This document shows positions 9,929 to 21,251 of a DNA stretch of 64,000 bases, piece by piece. Position 1 is the first letter of the stretch, and each line of letters opens with the position of its first letter. The DNA comes from Tricholoma matsutake (taxonomy: Eukaryota; Basidiomycota; Agaricomycetes; Agaricales; Tricholomataceae), in contig AP026539.1 of assembly GCA_026075535.2 (NCBI GenBank), positions 1,860,001-1,924,000 on the forward strand, in the 5' to 3' direction. The notes under the pieces were generated by a model that ran no database searches, had not been told where the DNA came from, and saw only the letters and a list, made by a program, of their open reading frames with translations. A program made the position numbers and the translations under genes.

Positions 9929-10321
9929 TTGCCACATAGCACACCGGCCTTCTCACCAAGCGAAGGCAGAAGGACCAAATCCATAAATAATGGCCCGCGT
10001 AATTGCATACGCCGCTGTTTAAGTGAGTGTTGTTGCACCTCTCATGTCATTCACGTTCTCTTATGCACGTTAGGCCGGATGGTCTTGGCGCCACGGAAAA
10101 GTAGACACGGTCTGACGGCCATTTCAATAACGAAACGGTATAACAATATGGTGGACCTGTCTGAGACGGACTCGGATCCATGGGTTAGCGATACACTAAA
10201 GTGGTGGAAAACGTAAGTCGAGACATCCTATCTTGAAACTCACTTTTATCCATTAGGCAAGGCTTAGGCTTGGCGGCGACACTAAAGAACCGGAGTTCAA
10301 GAGGCCGACCCTGCCAGCAAT
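9929..10321 (+). CDS. Uncharacterised multi-exon gene candidate (3' part)
   Basis: An open frame runs to 10022, then an intron 10023-10073 (GTGAGT to TTAG), an exon 10074-10212, an intron 10213-10256 (GTAAGT to TTAG) and a last exon ending at TAA 10319-10321. The frame stays open across both junctions. The predicted C-terminal region contains DLSETDSDPW and TLKWWKTQGL. The DPW/WW spacing faintly recalls the end of hAT transposases, but no further hAT motif follows. The start was not found; an upstream open stretch (9682-9939) contains a hydrophobic segment (WVLVTFDFFVLVLLAPAVV). Function unknown. Confidence 0.3.
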
Positions 10322-10975
10322 AACGATGAAGCTATCAACGTCGTCCTGTGCGGCGTGTCGAACATGAGCAGGTCTAGGAAGAACGACTTAGAGAAGCTGA
10401 GCATATCAATGTGAGCTATGTTCTTCATGCTTGCCAAATGCTTGCTTATTCTATTTTCACTCACAGGTCAATCCTCCTTCAACACCCATTCTCACGGAGG
10501 ACACGAGGGCGAGAAACGCTGATGCCATATCACGGTGGCGATCCAGTGACAAGATGACGCTATCTCCACGAGTGGGTCAGTCCACTCTCATATTCAATCA
10601 CTCATCTTGGTGGGGCGAGATATGGAATGTGGTCCTTTTGAAGTGTCGTGGTTAGACAATGTTGTGAGCAGGTTAAGACGGATGAAACAGGGAAAGGAGT
10701 CAGGAAACGTAACAGTCAACTCTTTGTTTCCCCTGCAAACTAACACCAGTGAACGCTATTCACCCAGCATGTTGTGACGCAACCACGTGATATGCAAACA
10801 ACGCCAAAGTTCGTTGGGCAACAAGCTTTTGAGTCTTCGAAGGCTCTTTTACAAATTGTACAAAATTTATTGAAAAGAAGAATATCATTGAATAATTTAC
10901 ATAAACAAAATAGCAAAGTACGATGTCAATGAATATGTTAGTCACGTCTGGACGCGAACAGCCCGTCGCCAGGTG
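10322..10975. other. No supported gene
   Basis: A possible exon frame NNDEAINVVLCGVSN at about 10318-10410 and a GTGAGC...CACAG intron-like stretch at 10412-10467 are visible, but no consistent gene model results. The stretch 10840-10945 is AT-rich. Nothing else was recognised. Confidence 0.3.
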
Positions 10976-11727
10976 CCTATAACCCCTTCCGGTTTGTCTC
11001 TACCTCTCTGTCCACCTCGTCTCGTAAGGCGCATGCAGCCACGCGGGTGGTGTCATCTGTGGGCACCACCCACCTCCCGGGCTGGCTCTTCTCGCTGGTC
11101 CCGTCGCAGTCCTCGCTGGGTAGCGTCGTGGTGTCGTCATCTTCTGCCTGGCTTCGTTCGCATTGTGGTTGTAGGTGTTTCAGGTTGCACTGTAGTCCTG
11201 CTCGTAGAAACACCGTTACGTATTCTTAAAATTGAAAGAGGAAAAAGCAATCACGAGGGAGGAGACATCTCCCAGCCCCGTCGCTGGTCTCCTTGTAGGT
11301 CCCCCTCATCCCCATTGTTCCTGGGGCCGAAGCTCTCGTCGCCACCTTGATGGCGGCGATTGTTCGTCGTTGCGGCACTTCGCGAGCCCAGCGTACGTGT
11401 AGTCTGTGCGTATGTTGTTGTTGTTCGTTGATGACGTTGATGTTGATGTTCAAGTCGTCATTGTAGCAAAAATGAACAACGGAAATGTTCCCATCACATG
11501 TTCCCAGATGCTCACGTGTTGCGTCACAACCTGCTGAAAGTCTGTCTTCGAAGAGAAGACAGAAAACACTAGAAAAGGAGAAAAGATTGAATATTACAAC
11601 TCACTTCTCAATCACACGGAGTAACAAGACACAGCGTAATATTCCTGAGAGAGTAAAGTAATTGACTAGTCGAAGACGAGATGGTAAAAAGGTAAAAAGA
11701 TGGGGGGTTCTTTATCCAAGTCACCAA
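10976..11727 (-). pseudogene. 5' leader and gag-like remnant of an LTR element
   Basis: On the minus strand the sequence just after a presumed LTR end reads TTGGTGACTTGGATAAAG (11727-11710), which fits a tRNA primer-binding site. Downstream frames give Asn/Gln- and Arg-rich, Pro-rich text (SSTNNNNIRTDYTY; then TPRRYPARTATGPARR and WVVPTDDTTRVAACAL), broken by stops. This looks like a decayed gag N-terminus. No pol follows. It could instead be an unrelated host gene. Confidence 0.35.
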
Positions 11728-12467
11728 TGTGATGATGTAAGCCATGCTTACACCTGCTGGGTGAATTGCATTTACTACTAACCTCTGCTGCGAAGCTCAA
11801 GAATAGCGCACTCAGAGGTCCTTGTCAGACCCCAAAAATGGATAAATGAGGGAATGAGAGGCTAATACAAGAGATGCTACAAAAGAGAGAGAGTACAGAT
11901 ACTGGATATAAGGGAGAGGAGGGAGGGTGATGAAAAAATATGAAAAGACCCGAACTAAGTGAAAGCTCTACCAAATGATCTCATGATGAGGAAAACAAAA
12001 GGCAACTAGAAAAAGGGCTCACTATAAAGATTCAACAGCAAATGATAGTGAAGCTAGAAAATTGCAGTTGAATCCTTAAAGAAAATAAAGATAAGAATAT
12101 TAAGGATGACATGATCAGAAAGGATCTTACGACAAAAGATAGATGTTGTGGATTAAAGACAGCAGAGCTTGCAAGTCAATAATAACAACTATCTTGAGAG
12201 GTAAGGACAAAACTGACAGAATGCACGAGGTGCTCACCTGTACTGCAGAGAGGATGTGGAAGTCAGGAGCAGAGCAGAGCAGGGGAAGTCTCCTATTGTG
12301 CCAATATGCCAAGGCCTCAGCTAGAACTCTAGCACCGAGCCATAAATGGCACAATGATTGGAGTGAGATATGATGAGTGGAGCTCAGTAAGCAGGTGCGC
12401 CTCTCAAAAGCTCAGAGGCCTTCGAAAACCCTCACCCTTGGAACCCATGTTTACACTGACACCTGCA
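11728..12467 (-). repeat. Probable 5' LTR of the minus-strand relic
   Basis: Read on the minus strand it would start TGCAGGTGTCAGTGTAAAC (from 12467) and end CTTACATCATCACA (to 11728), directly before the primer-binding-like site. Its two ends both contain GCAGGTGT. No second copy or target duplication was found, so the limits are tentative. Confidence 0.4.
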
Positions 12468-12535
12468 ATACCCCCTAAAAAAACAGATATCATGAGCATT
12501 CACAGCACATGACCAGGCCAAGGTTCAATGTTTGT

Positions 12536-13170
12536 TCACTCCCAACCACATCATGTGGCTAAAGAGTGACAGATCGTGACCAATAACCATCCATCTAATT
12601 ACAGCTTCAAACAAGTGTTTTTCTCAAATGTAAAACCTATAATCCACAGAAAATAACATTTTCAAGAGAGTCTAGGTTACTGATCCATTGATTGTGAAGA
12701 AGGAGTAAAGTTACTAGGGTTTCTGTAATCCTGGGGCTTACTCATCCTTTACATATATTTGCACAGCTGTCACTTTCCCCCATATATACTCACTGGCTCA
12801 AGATCATCTTCCTTCCTTTTTCTCCCACTGAGGTTAACATCCATTCAATGCTGTATTCCCCTTATCCTCTCACTTTTGTATATATCCTGGTCCTGTTCCA
12901 TCCCGTGTGATTTAGTGAAGCTTAACTCTATCAGAGGTCAGCTTACATGATCAACTTTACACCAATGTCCAGCAATGTCCATGAATCCTTGACCTAGCTC
13001 TAATAACTTTCCTCTATCCTCAAAATCAACCAATCAAGCACCTAGACCTTCTTCTGAAGGATATTTTATGGAGGTCTTAGACTTTACTTTTGAGAGAAAT
13101 TTTAAGGGAAACAGGAAATAGAGAAATCCTGATGTGTTACTCTTTAGCCATGTGATGTGGTTGAGAGTGA
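12536..13170. mobile_element. Small element with about 45-bp inverted ends
   Basis: CTCCCAACCACATCATGTGG (12540-12559), extending as CTAAAGAGTGACAGATC, is matched in inverted form by 13130-13170 (read backwards CTCTCAACCACATCACATGG, then CTAAAGAGTAACACATC). The 600-bp interior has no open frame of note. Whether it is a MITE or a pair of repeats is undecided, as no target duplication was found. Confidence 0.4.
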
Positions 13171-13889
13171 ATGAACCCCATCTTAGTATCATTATGTAGT
13201 ACTTATTATAACTAATTTATAAGTTCTTGCAAGGCAAACTTGAACCTAAGGGCCATATTTTTAAGATCCCTTTACAAGGTATGCACCACCTGCCAAGAAC
13301 CACACATCCCTTAGTGATCCTACAACAAGTGAGCAGCATGAGATGCAGAGACAGGAGTAGTTGTGGCATGCAGAATTCATGCATGGGTGTGTGGGGTGCT
13401 ACTTACACTGCGCCTCTTGGTCTGTATCATTTTGAATACATGGAGTGTGTCCTGTGGTGTCTCCCACACCAGAGCACTGTTCCACCAAAGGTCACTCCTG
13501 AAGACAAAGTACCATTCACTCAGCATTATTCGTCTGAAGCACAGCTCCAAAACTCAATAACATCCAGTCTTGATGACAACTCAGGTAGAATACAAGATGC
13601 CAAAGCCAAGGTAGCTGAGCTCCTCAGCTCTCTTGAGGATGGCATGTTTGCTGCAAACATTAGGTGCATCCAGGAATGTCATTTGTTACTCATATTTTAG
13701 GACTGTGGCTAGGGAGTGACATGGGTAACCCCCAGGTATATCTCTTCATACCCATACCCATACCCATGAACACTGTACCTGCATGGGTAGGGGTGCAGTG
13801 TTATCTATGGGTTTTGGGGGATTTCCATGGCTATTTATGGGTTTCTACATAAATATATATTTTAATCATCTAATTACACTAAATTAATA
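13171..13889 (+). other. Unrecognised open frame and CCCATA repeats
   Basis: A 157-codon frame (13227-13700) includes a helical-looking stretch RIQDAKAKVAELLSSLEDG but matches nothing I know. At 13721-13850 CCCATAC/TATGGGT words occur on both strands around ACTGTACC, resembling the subterminal zone of yet another TIR element, whose ends I could not define. Confidence 0.25.
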
Positions 13890-14433
13890 TATAGTAAAAG
13901 AAACCCCCCCTCTTGCATTTGGAGTGAGGGAGGGGGGTGCTGCCTGTAGTCACTGAGAATGGAATGAGAGGCCCCCCCACTTGTGATTGCAGTGAGAGAG
14001 GGGGGGTGCACCAAGGATGGAACGAGAGACCCCTCCCCACTTGTGTTTGCACTGAGAGAGGGGGTGGTGGTGGTCCCTGTAGTTGCAGAGAATGTCATCA
14101 TTGTTGTTGTTGTTGTTGTCTCATTGTTGTTGTTGTTGTTGTCCCATTGTTGTTGTTGTTGTTGTCCCATTGTTGTTGTTGTTGTTGTCCCATTGTTGTT
14201 GTTGTTGCTGTCCCATTGTTGTTGTTGTTGTTGTCCCATTGTTGTTGTTGTGCTGCTGCACCTTCTTATTGTTCCCATCCTTGTAGCTCCCTGTTTCCAC
14301 CCCACAAGCAGTTGCTCATGGCAGCAATTGGGGTGCTGTTCTTGCCCATCATTTTTTCTCACTGTGTAGTATCAGAACCTAAATATAGATATAAAACATT
14401 AGTTAGTTGTGAAAAAAACAAGAACAAAAAGAA
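13890..14433 (-). repeat. Hairpin/intron core copy with TTG microsatellite
   Basis: From left to right: three GC-rich hairpins with CCCCCC / GGGGGG-type arms (13903-13938, 13972-14007, 14030-14068); a (TTG)n-rich tract at 14100-14250 that reads poly-Gln, poly-Asn or poly-Thr on the minus strand; one GAGCAACTGCTTGTGGGG-type hairpin (about 14296-14315); and the 3' part of a short intron (AACTAACTAA, TATTTAG, ending at 14379). This is the same module order as in elements A-D. The long open frames across the TTG tract are low-complexity. Confidence 0.5.
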
Positions 14434-14865
14434 TAGTGTTTAAAGGTCTGGTCTATAGGACCAAAAAAAGACCATTAACCCTGTTGGATTATACAATCTG
14501 TCACTGCTTAATCAGTGCTTAACAGACCATAGTTTGCACACACATACAAGTGATGTGATAGTTGTAGCAATCCATGTCTGGTTATATGGTATCCTTGTTC
14601 TGTTGAACCCTATAAGACCTGATAGCTCAGTTGGTCAGAGCATCTGGTATATGTCCAGGAGGGCCTGGGTTCAATCCCCAGTCTGGTCATCTTTTCTGCA
14701 TTCCTACAGGTTATGGGCCCTGACCCAACCTAACTGGACAGATATTAACTGGACCAGCAGTTATGGTTAAGGGCTGGTCTTTAGCAGTTAAGTTTAAGGT
14801 CTTTCAAATTTGAAAAACATTGTTAACTGCAAAAAGACAGGTTTCAATCGGTTAAGACCAGAGAA
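14434..14865 (+). mobile_element. hAT-type element 4, one end only
   Basis: TAGTGTTTAAAGGTCTGGTC at 14434 matches the terminal repeat of the hAT-type elements at 33402 and 40396. The following 400 bases carry GACCA/TGGTC words and a stretch near 14790-14860 that resembles 33510-33590 inside hAT-type element 2. No opposite end was found, so the element is truncated or rearranged. It contains a tRNA-like cloverleaf at 14616-14688. Confidence 0.5.
14616..14688 (+). tRNA. tRNA-like sequence, probable pseudogene (anticodon position TAT)
   Basis: These 73 bases fold as a standard cloverleaf: 7-bp acceptor with one T-T mismatch, D arm GCTC/GAGC, anticodon arm TCTGG/CCAGG with a 7-base loop TATATGT, 5-base variable region, and T arm CTGGG-TTCAATC-CCCAG. 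The A box TAGCTCAGTTGG and B box GGTTCAATCCC are intact. Position 33 is A where a real tRNA has U, and the usual intron of tRNA-Ile(UAU) is absent. I therefore favour a tRNA-derived module carried by the surrounding mobile element. It could still be transcribed by polymerase III. Confidence 0.5.
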
Positions 14866-15159
14866 GGATGGTTGGGGGCACCACCACCACTGTCAACACT
14901 GCCTCCCTCCCCCTTCTTCACTTTACCACCACCACCACTGCATGGACACCTGCTGCCACCACTCACATGCCCAATCCGCCATCACCACTACCCACAAATG
15001 CCAAGCCATCTCAAAGCCACCAGAATATCTCAGGAACTGCTTCTCCAATTGCTTAGAGTTGGCAGGAGACCCCTCAGCTTTTGATGGGATCTAGCTCCTC
15101 AAATATTTTGGTGATTTATTTCCCAAGATAGCAAAAAATGCGGCTTAAGCCATGGCAAC

Positions 15160-15637
15160 ACTAACCATACCCAGCCCACTTCAATCTTTTCATCCAATGC
15201 CATAAGTGTGACATGTACTGAAGGTCATGGTAGAGGTTGACCACTTCTGCAGGCCTCATTGGCAATGTGATGAGCTGAATCAATTGGTAAAACTGGGAGG
15301 CTAATGCCTTCAATTCCAGATTACAGAGCTGAAAATGATCCAGGACATGCACAGTGAAAAGAGTGCATATTTTGGTGAAGCTGGTGGGTAGCAAGTTACT
15401 GCTTACCAGGTCCAAGAGAATTCTGTGCTCCCCTTGACACTGGCAGGTAACCATCGCTAAGTGATGTATTCACCACATGGATGTAACCATTATTCAAGGC
15501 ATTGGCAGTGGGCAGTCTGAATGTCATATTGGGATTGGCATTGGGAGTGGGAGCGGGCCCAGTGGGGGTGGGAGTGGCATCAGTCCTCATGTGTTCAGCT
15601 GTTTCAGTAGCATTAGGCAAATATGGTCAAACCCATG
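15160..15637 (-). pseudogene. KDZ-family transposase, N-terminal fragment
   Basis: Read on the minus strand from about 15460, the translation TCQCQGEHRILLDLV, FTVHVLDHFQLCNLELKA, PAEVVNLYHDLQYMSHLW and MKRLKWAGYG fits the region just after the N-terminus of basidiomycete Kyakuja-Dileera-Zisupton (KDZ) transposases. The beginning of the same frame lies at 21683-21990, across the marY1-like insertion, so that element interrupts this relic. Further left (14866-15160) a His/Thr/Pro-rich stretch has no recognisable content. Confidence 0.6.
15633..15637. repeat. Target site duplication CCATG (left)
   Basis: CCATG precedes the left LTR and is repeated at 21678-21682 after the right LTR. Confidence 0.9.
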
Positions 15638-16063
15638 TGTAAGGGGACTAGGGGGGTGCCCTGTGTGTTTTTCCTATTTTTTATGTTCGTCCCATATTTT
15701 TCCCCACCTCATTTCCTTCTATTCTTCATTTTCTATGATTTTTCCGGATTTTATTACTAATTTTCCCTTGCTATCATGTTTGTATATGTTGACACTTTTA
15801 TATTTAGAGGCGGAGTACCCCTTCCGACACATACCCCTTGGTATGATGTCATTCGGTGGCCTTGATCCGCCTATCTCCGCCTTTTTCTATTTTTAGGTTA
15901 TATTTGATTTTTGTCGTCTTCACATATACTGGGCATCAGCAAGGGGATCCTTAGAGTTTTCTCTTCGGATTTCCCTTTGCTAGGTGCGCCCCCAATCCCT
16001 GTATTATGTAGCATAATTTTAACTTCGGATTTCCCTTTGCTAGAGGCTCAGGTTGCCCTTATA
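15638..16063 (+). repeat. Left LTR (426 bp) of marY1-like element
   Basis: Starts TGTAAGG and ends CCTTATA, an imperfect inverted pair. The last two bases are TA instead of the usual CA in both LTRs. It contains the direct repeat CTTCGGATTTCCCTTTGCTA twice (15964-15983 and 16023-16042). No clear tRNA primer site follows at 16064. Confidence 0.9.
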
Positions 16064-16229
16064 GTAGAAAACTCTCCCCTAAGGCCCGAAAATCGCGAAC
16101 GCGCTGCCCAAAATAGGCAGGTACGGACTGGACGATGCTTCCCAAAGCTCCACAGAGTCCCTACACACCGTTCCAGATACTCTCGCCTTTATCACGCCGC
16201 CATTTTCGCCAAACGCGCTCCCTAGCGAC

Positions 16230-17348
16230 ATGGACACATCAGAACGCTTCGACGCGCTTGAAAGCGACGTTTCCGGAATGCGCGTGCAAATCGACTCGCT
16301 TAAATCTACGATTGAAAACTTCGTTAGGACCCTCCAGGCTAACCCTATGACTAATAGTTCCCCCTTCACGACTCCAAGCGCACCCAACAACGATGTTTTG
16401 CCAAACGCATCCACTAAGGAACATGCCCAGATCAAACCGTCCCCCCCCGCCGAATTTAATGGTGCACGTGCGCAGGGACGTGCATTCCTTAATTCCTGTG
16501 AGTTATACATTAGTCTCCAGTCGCATCAATTTGTCGATGAGGCTGCAAAAATTTATTGGGCCTTCACATACATGAAATCTGAACGCGCCTATCTCTATGT
16601 GGACCGTATCCTACGTCAAACTAAAGAACTCGGTTCTCTACCTTTCTCCACTTGGGGTGACTTTCGAGCTGAGTTCGTACGCCACTTCTGCCCCCTCAAT
16701 GAATGCCACCGAGCAGTGACACGACTTGAGTCATCCACTTACCACCAGGGACGTCGATCTGTGGACGACTATATTGATGAGTTCAAGGATTTGGTGGACA
16801 TGGCAGGGTATGGGAGTGGGTTACCAGTGGTGGTGAAGTTCCGACGGGGGCTCAACCGAGAAATTCAGGACCAGATTGCACAGATGTTGGAAGGGCGCCC
16901 AGCGGACGATGATATCCTTGCTTGGTATGAAGCTGCTTCACTCTGTGACAAGAACCGACTCACAAATGCAGCGTTTAATGCTGCATTCCATGCTCCAACT
17001 ACCACTCATACACCCTACACCTTCAATCGAAGCCTCCCCCGCCCTAACCCCATTCCTGCTCATCAAACTCCCACACCAGCCGTCAATGTCCTGGTACCAA
17101 TGGATGTTGATGCAGCCCGCAGCCGTGCACGTAAGTTGGATCTCTGCTACCGTTGTGGGGAACCTGGACACAGGGCTGGAGTGTGTCCCCATCGTCAGGA
17201 TATCCGCATGCTCACCCCCGAGGGATGAGATGAACTCCTGCAAGATTTGTTGGCACTTGTAGATGTTGAGGAAGCGAAGGATCAAGTTGCAGAGGAGGTT
17301 AAGCTGGAAGTTGTAGAGGAGCAGGATTTTCCTATTCGCAGCGAGTGA
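16230..17348 (+). pseudogene. gag of marY1-like element
   Basis: Starts at ATG 16230 (MDTSERFDALESDVSGM). A capsid-like retrotransposon gag domain spans residues of about 85-230 (YISLQSHQFVDEAAKIYWAF, WGDFRAEFVRHF, SVDDYIDEFKDLV). A CCHC zinc knuckle CYRCGEPGHRAGVC lies near residue 310. An in-frame TGA at 17226-17228 (GGA TGA GAT) interrupts the frame before the natural end at TGA 17346-17348. The stop falls where CGA would keep the frame open. pol overlaps the gag end in the -1 frame. Confidence 0.85.
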
Positions 17349-20300
17349 ATCGTACGCCCTCACTGCCTGTCCATAACCGCTTTGAAGTCTTGTCAGTTGA
17401 ATCCCCGGAGAATGAATCCATTTCTGTGACTGCTCCCCTCTCTGACCCTTCGAAGTTGGCTAAAGACGTACCTGCTCTCCCCATCTCTCCTTCTACTCCA
17501 CGTCCCAAAATTAAATCATGGGAGTGTAAACTACCACGCAAGTATATTGTGGCATCCACTCCCTCTGCACATTCCTTAAACCTAGCCATCGAACTGCAGA
17601 CGACCGACACTGGACAGATACTCAGTGTCTCTGCGCTCCTGGACTCTGGTGCGACTGGTCTCTTCATCGATTCCCATCTGGTACAACAACATCATCTAAA
17701 TACTCGCTCACTCTCACGTCCGATACCTGTATATAACGTGGATGGATCCCCAAATGAAGCTGGTGCCATCCAAGAGGTTGCAGACCTGGTTCTCCGTTAC
17801 AAAGATCATAGTGAGCGTGCCCTTTTTGCTGTCACTCAATTAGGAAAGCAAAAGGCGATTTTGGGATATCCATGGCTTCGAGACCATAACCCAGAGGTCG
17901 ACTGGCGCACTGGGGAGGTTACCATGAGCCGATGTCCATCCCGCTGTCGGACGTGTTTCACAGAAGCCAGGCAAGAACGTCGTGGACAGAAGGCGGCAAT
18001 ACGACGAACTCAGAAGTGTCGTGCTGGACCCCTGCCTATACCTGAAGTGGAATTGGAAGGGGTTCCTGATCTAATGCCGGACTTGGATGATGATGATGAG
18101 GACCCAGAGGAAGTGGAGGAGGGTGATCGGATCTTCTACACTGCGATTCGCTCATCGCATGAGGTGTGTGCCACATCGAACATATCCCAACGCCTTGCCG
18201 AGGCCTTCCACAAAAACAACGCTGCAAAATCCTCTACTAACTCCTTACTCCCTCATCTCCATGAGTTTGAAGACGTGTTCTCCAAGGAGTCATTTGACTC
18301 TCTTCCTGCGCGTAAGCCATGGGATCACGCGATTGAACTCACCCCCGGCGCAACCCCTTCATCCTGCAAGGTCTATCCTCTCTCTCTGGAGGAACAACGG
18401 CAGCTTGACCAGTTCATCGACGAGCACCTGGCCTCTGGACATATTCGAAGTCACCCATGGCCTCTCCCTTTTTCTTTGTCAAGAAGAAGGATGGCTCACT
18501 TCGACCGGTTCAAGACTACAGAAGACTCAACAACATCACAGTCAAAAATCGCTACCCACTACCCCTCATCTCTGAACTCGTAAACCAGCTCCGTGGAGCC
18601 CGATACTTCACCAAGCTCGATGTCTGTTGGGGCTATAATAATGTGAGGATAAAGGAGGGAGATGAGTGGAAGGCAGCCTTTCGTACCAACCGTGGTCTTT
18701 TTGAACCGCTTGTCATGTTCTTTGGCCTTACTAATAGCCCTGCCACCTTTCAGACCATGATGAACGACATCTTCCATGACCTCATCCTCGAAGGCGTTGT
18801 CTGCATCTATCTCGACGACATCCTCATCTTCACTTGCACGGTTGAAGAGCACCGTCGCATCACGCGCCTCGTCCTAGAGCGACTTCGACGGTACAAACTC
18901 TACCTTCGTCAGGACAAATGCGAGTTCAAAAGGACCAAGATTGAGTACCTCAGCCTGATTATCTCGGAGGGTCAAGTGGAGATGGATCCTATCAAGGTAA
19001 ATGGGGTCACAGCTTGGCCGATGCCCACAAACAAGAAGGAGGTGCAGTCTTTCCTGGGCTTCATCAATTTTTATCGGCGTTTTATCAAGGATTTCTCACA
19101 TCATGCATGACCGCTGTTCAACTTGACAGGAAAGGAGGCATGGAGGTGGGATAATGCACAACAGGAGGCATTCGAAAAGCTTAAGGAGATGGTCACTTCC
19201 GCTCCGATCCTTACCTTTGCTGACGATTCACGTCCTTTTCGTGTAGAAGCCGACAGTTCTGACCTTGCGACGGGCGCTGTGTTGTCTCAGCAGTCTCCGG
19301 AGGACCAGAAGTGGCATCCTGTTGTGTTCTACTCCAAAAGCCTTAGTGCTGTAGAGAGAAACTACGAGATCCATGACAAGGAGATGTTGGCGATAATGCG
19401 TGCGCTTGAGGAGTGGTGACACTTCCTCGAGGGTGCCCAACACAAGGTGGAAATTTGGACGGATCACAAGAACCTCGAGTACTTCATGACGGCCAAGAAA
19501 TTGAACCGTCATCAAGCTCGTTGGTCCCTGTATCTATCTAGATTCGACTTCTCCTTGCACCACCGTCCGGGTCGCAGCATGGGGAAGACCGATGCCCTAT
19601 CCCGACATGCAGACCATGGGGATGGCAGTGGTGACAACCAAAACATTGTGCTGTTGCAGCCAGACCTGTTCACCATTCGGGCACTGGAAGGCATCGCACC
19701 CCAGGGTGAGGAGCGGGACATTCTACGTGACATTCGTCGCACAAACCGTAGCGGTTTACATGAGGATGTTGTCACCCGAGCTGTTAAAGAACTGAGGAAG
19801 GGATCGACCCTTTCCTTACGTGCGGCAGAGTGGGCTGAAAAGGAGGACTTGTTGTATTTCAGGGATCGCATCTATGTTCCCAATGACCCAGACCTTCGCC
19901 GGCGCATCATATCCCAACACCATGACTCACAGATTGCTGGCCACCCCGGACGCTGGAAGACCTTGGAGCTCACCTCACGGAACTATTGGTGGCCACAAAT
20001 GTCACGGCTCATTGGTCAGTATTGTTGCACTTGTGACCTTTGCTTACGCACCAAGGTCCCTCGTTGCAAGCCTATTGGTGAGCTACACCCTCTTCCTGTT
20101 CCAGAGAGTTGTTGGGATGTCGTCAGCGTCGACTTTGTGGTGGAATTGCCAGAGTCAAACGGGTTTGATGCGGTGATGTGCACAGTTGACTCAGTGGGAA
20201 AACGCGCTCACTTCATTCCCACTCACACCACTGTCAGTGCCCTAGGTGCCGCTTGACTCTACCTCCACCACATGTGGAAATTACATGGACTTCCTGGTGC

Positions 20301-21240
20301 CTTCCTCTCGGATCGTGGCCCTCAGTTCATGGCAGAGTTCACTCGTGAGCTGTACCGACTCCTGGGGATCAAACTCCTCGCTTCAACTGCTTATCACCCA
20401 CAAACTGATGGCCAGACGGAGCGAGTCAACCAGGAACTGGAGCAGTACATCCGCCTCTTTGTCAATGAACGCCAGGATGATTGGGATGATCTCCTTCCTT
20501 TGGCCGAGTTCAGGTACAACAACCATGTCCATGCTTCCACTCAACAGACCCCTTTCCTCTTAGACACTGGACAACATCCATGCATGGGATTTGAACCTCG
20601 CCAAACTCCCTCACACATCGAGACAGTGAATGAGTTCACAGAATGCATGAGGGATAGCTTGGAGGAGGCAAGGGCAGCCTTAGCAAAGGCGAAGGATGAC
20701 ATGGCGCGATTTTACAACCAGCGCCACTCCCCAACCCCTCAGTACAAGGTTGGTGATCGAGTTTATCTCGACTCCAGTGACATCTCCACTACACGTCCAT
20801 CCAAGAAACTCGCTCATCGCTTCTTGGGACCTTTCCCCATTGTCAAGTGCGTTGGAACACATGCCTATCGTCTACGCCTCCCAGCCTCCATGTCCAGACT
20901 CCATCCCGTCTTCCATGTTGTCAAATTGCTTCCAGCTCCCCCAGATCCATTCCCGGGACGCCATTCACACCCACCACCACCACCTACAGTGATCGAAGGA
21001 GAACCCCAATATGAAGTCGAGTCAATCCTGGACAGCCGTTTGCGTTGAGGAAAACTCCAGTATTTGGTACATTGGAAGGGTTATGGGTATGAGGAGAACT
21101 CATGGGTCGAAGAGTCTGATGTAAATGCCCCTCAGTTAATCAAGGAATTCCACCGACAGCACACTGCTGCACCGTGTCGCATTCAAGTCACGGACTTTGG
21201 TCGTATACGATTTCGAATGCATCGGGGTGATGCATCTTAG
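17345..21240 (+). pseudogene. pol of marY1-like element (protease, RT, RNase H, integrase, chromodomain)
   Basis: Opens in the -1 frame of gag at about 17345. Protease: ALLDSGATGLFID (about 17634-17672). [22 protein letters not shown], then catalytic [10 protein letters not shown] (about 18802-18831). RNase H follows (WTDHKNLEYF). Integrase has the H-H-C-C region (HHDSQIAGHPGRW, CDLC) and the DDE signature (VDFVVELP, SDRGPQF, HPQTDGQTERVNQELE). A chromodomain lies at the C-terminus (YLVHWKGYGYEENSWVEES). Lesions: a frameshift near 18455, and TGA codons at 19108, 19417, 20254 and 21046, each fitting a lost CGA arginine codon. The frame ends at TAG 21238-21240, 11 bases before the right LTR. 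Confidence 0.88.
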
Positions 21241-21251
21241 AGAGGGGGTGA
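21238..21251 (+). other. Polypurine tract
   Basis: TTAGAGAGGGGGTGA (about 21237-21251) directly precedes the right LTR and is the expected plus-strand primer site. Confidence 0.75.

Noticed and set aside
10140..10212. hAT transposase C-terminus suggested by DPW...LKWWK
   Set aside because: No further hAT motif, the frame ends soon after, and the flanking splice signals fit a different small gene; kept only as an uncharacterised candidate.
14083..14286. Long open frames on both strands through the TTG tract (poly-Gln/Asn/Thr or poly-Leu/Val)
   Set aside because: They are produced by a (TTGTTG)n microsatellite open in every frame; no conserved domain on either side.
16230..21240. TGA readthrough or recoding to explain in-frame TGA codons
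   Set aside because: The intact haloperoxidase gene ends with TGA and the replaced residue is consistently Arg (CGA), which points to CpG decay.
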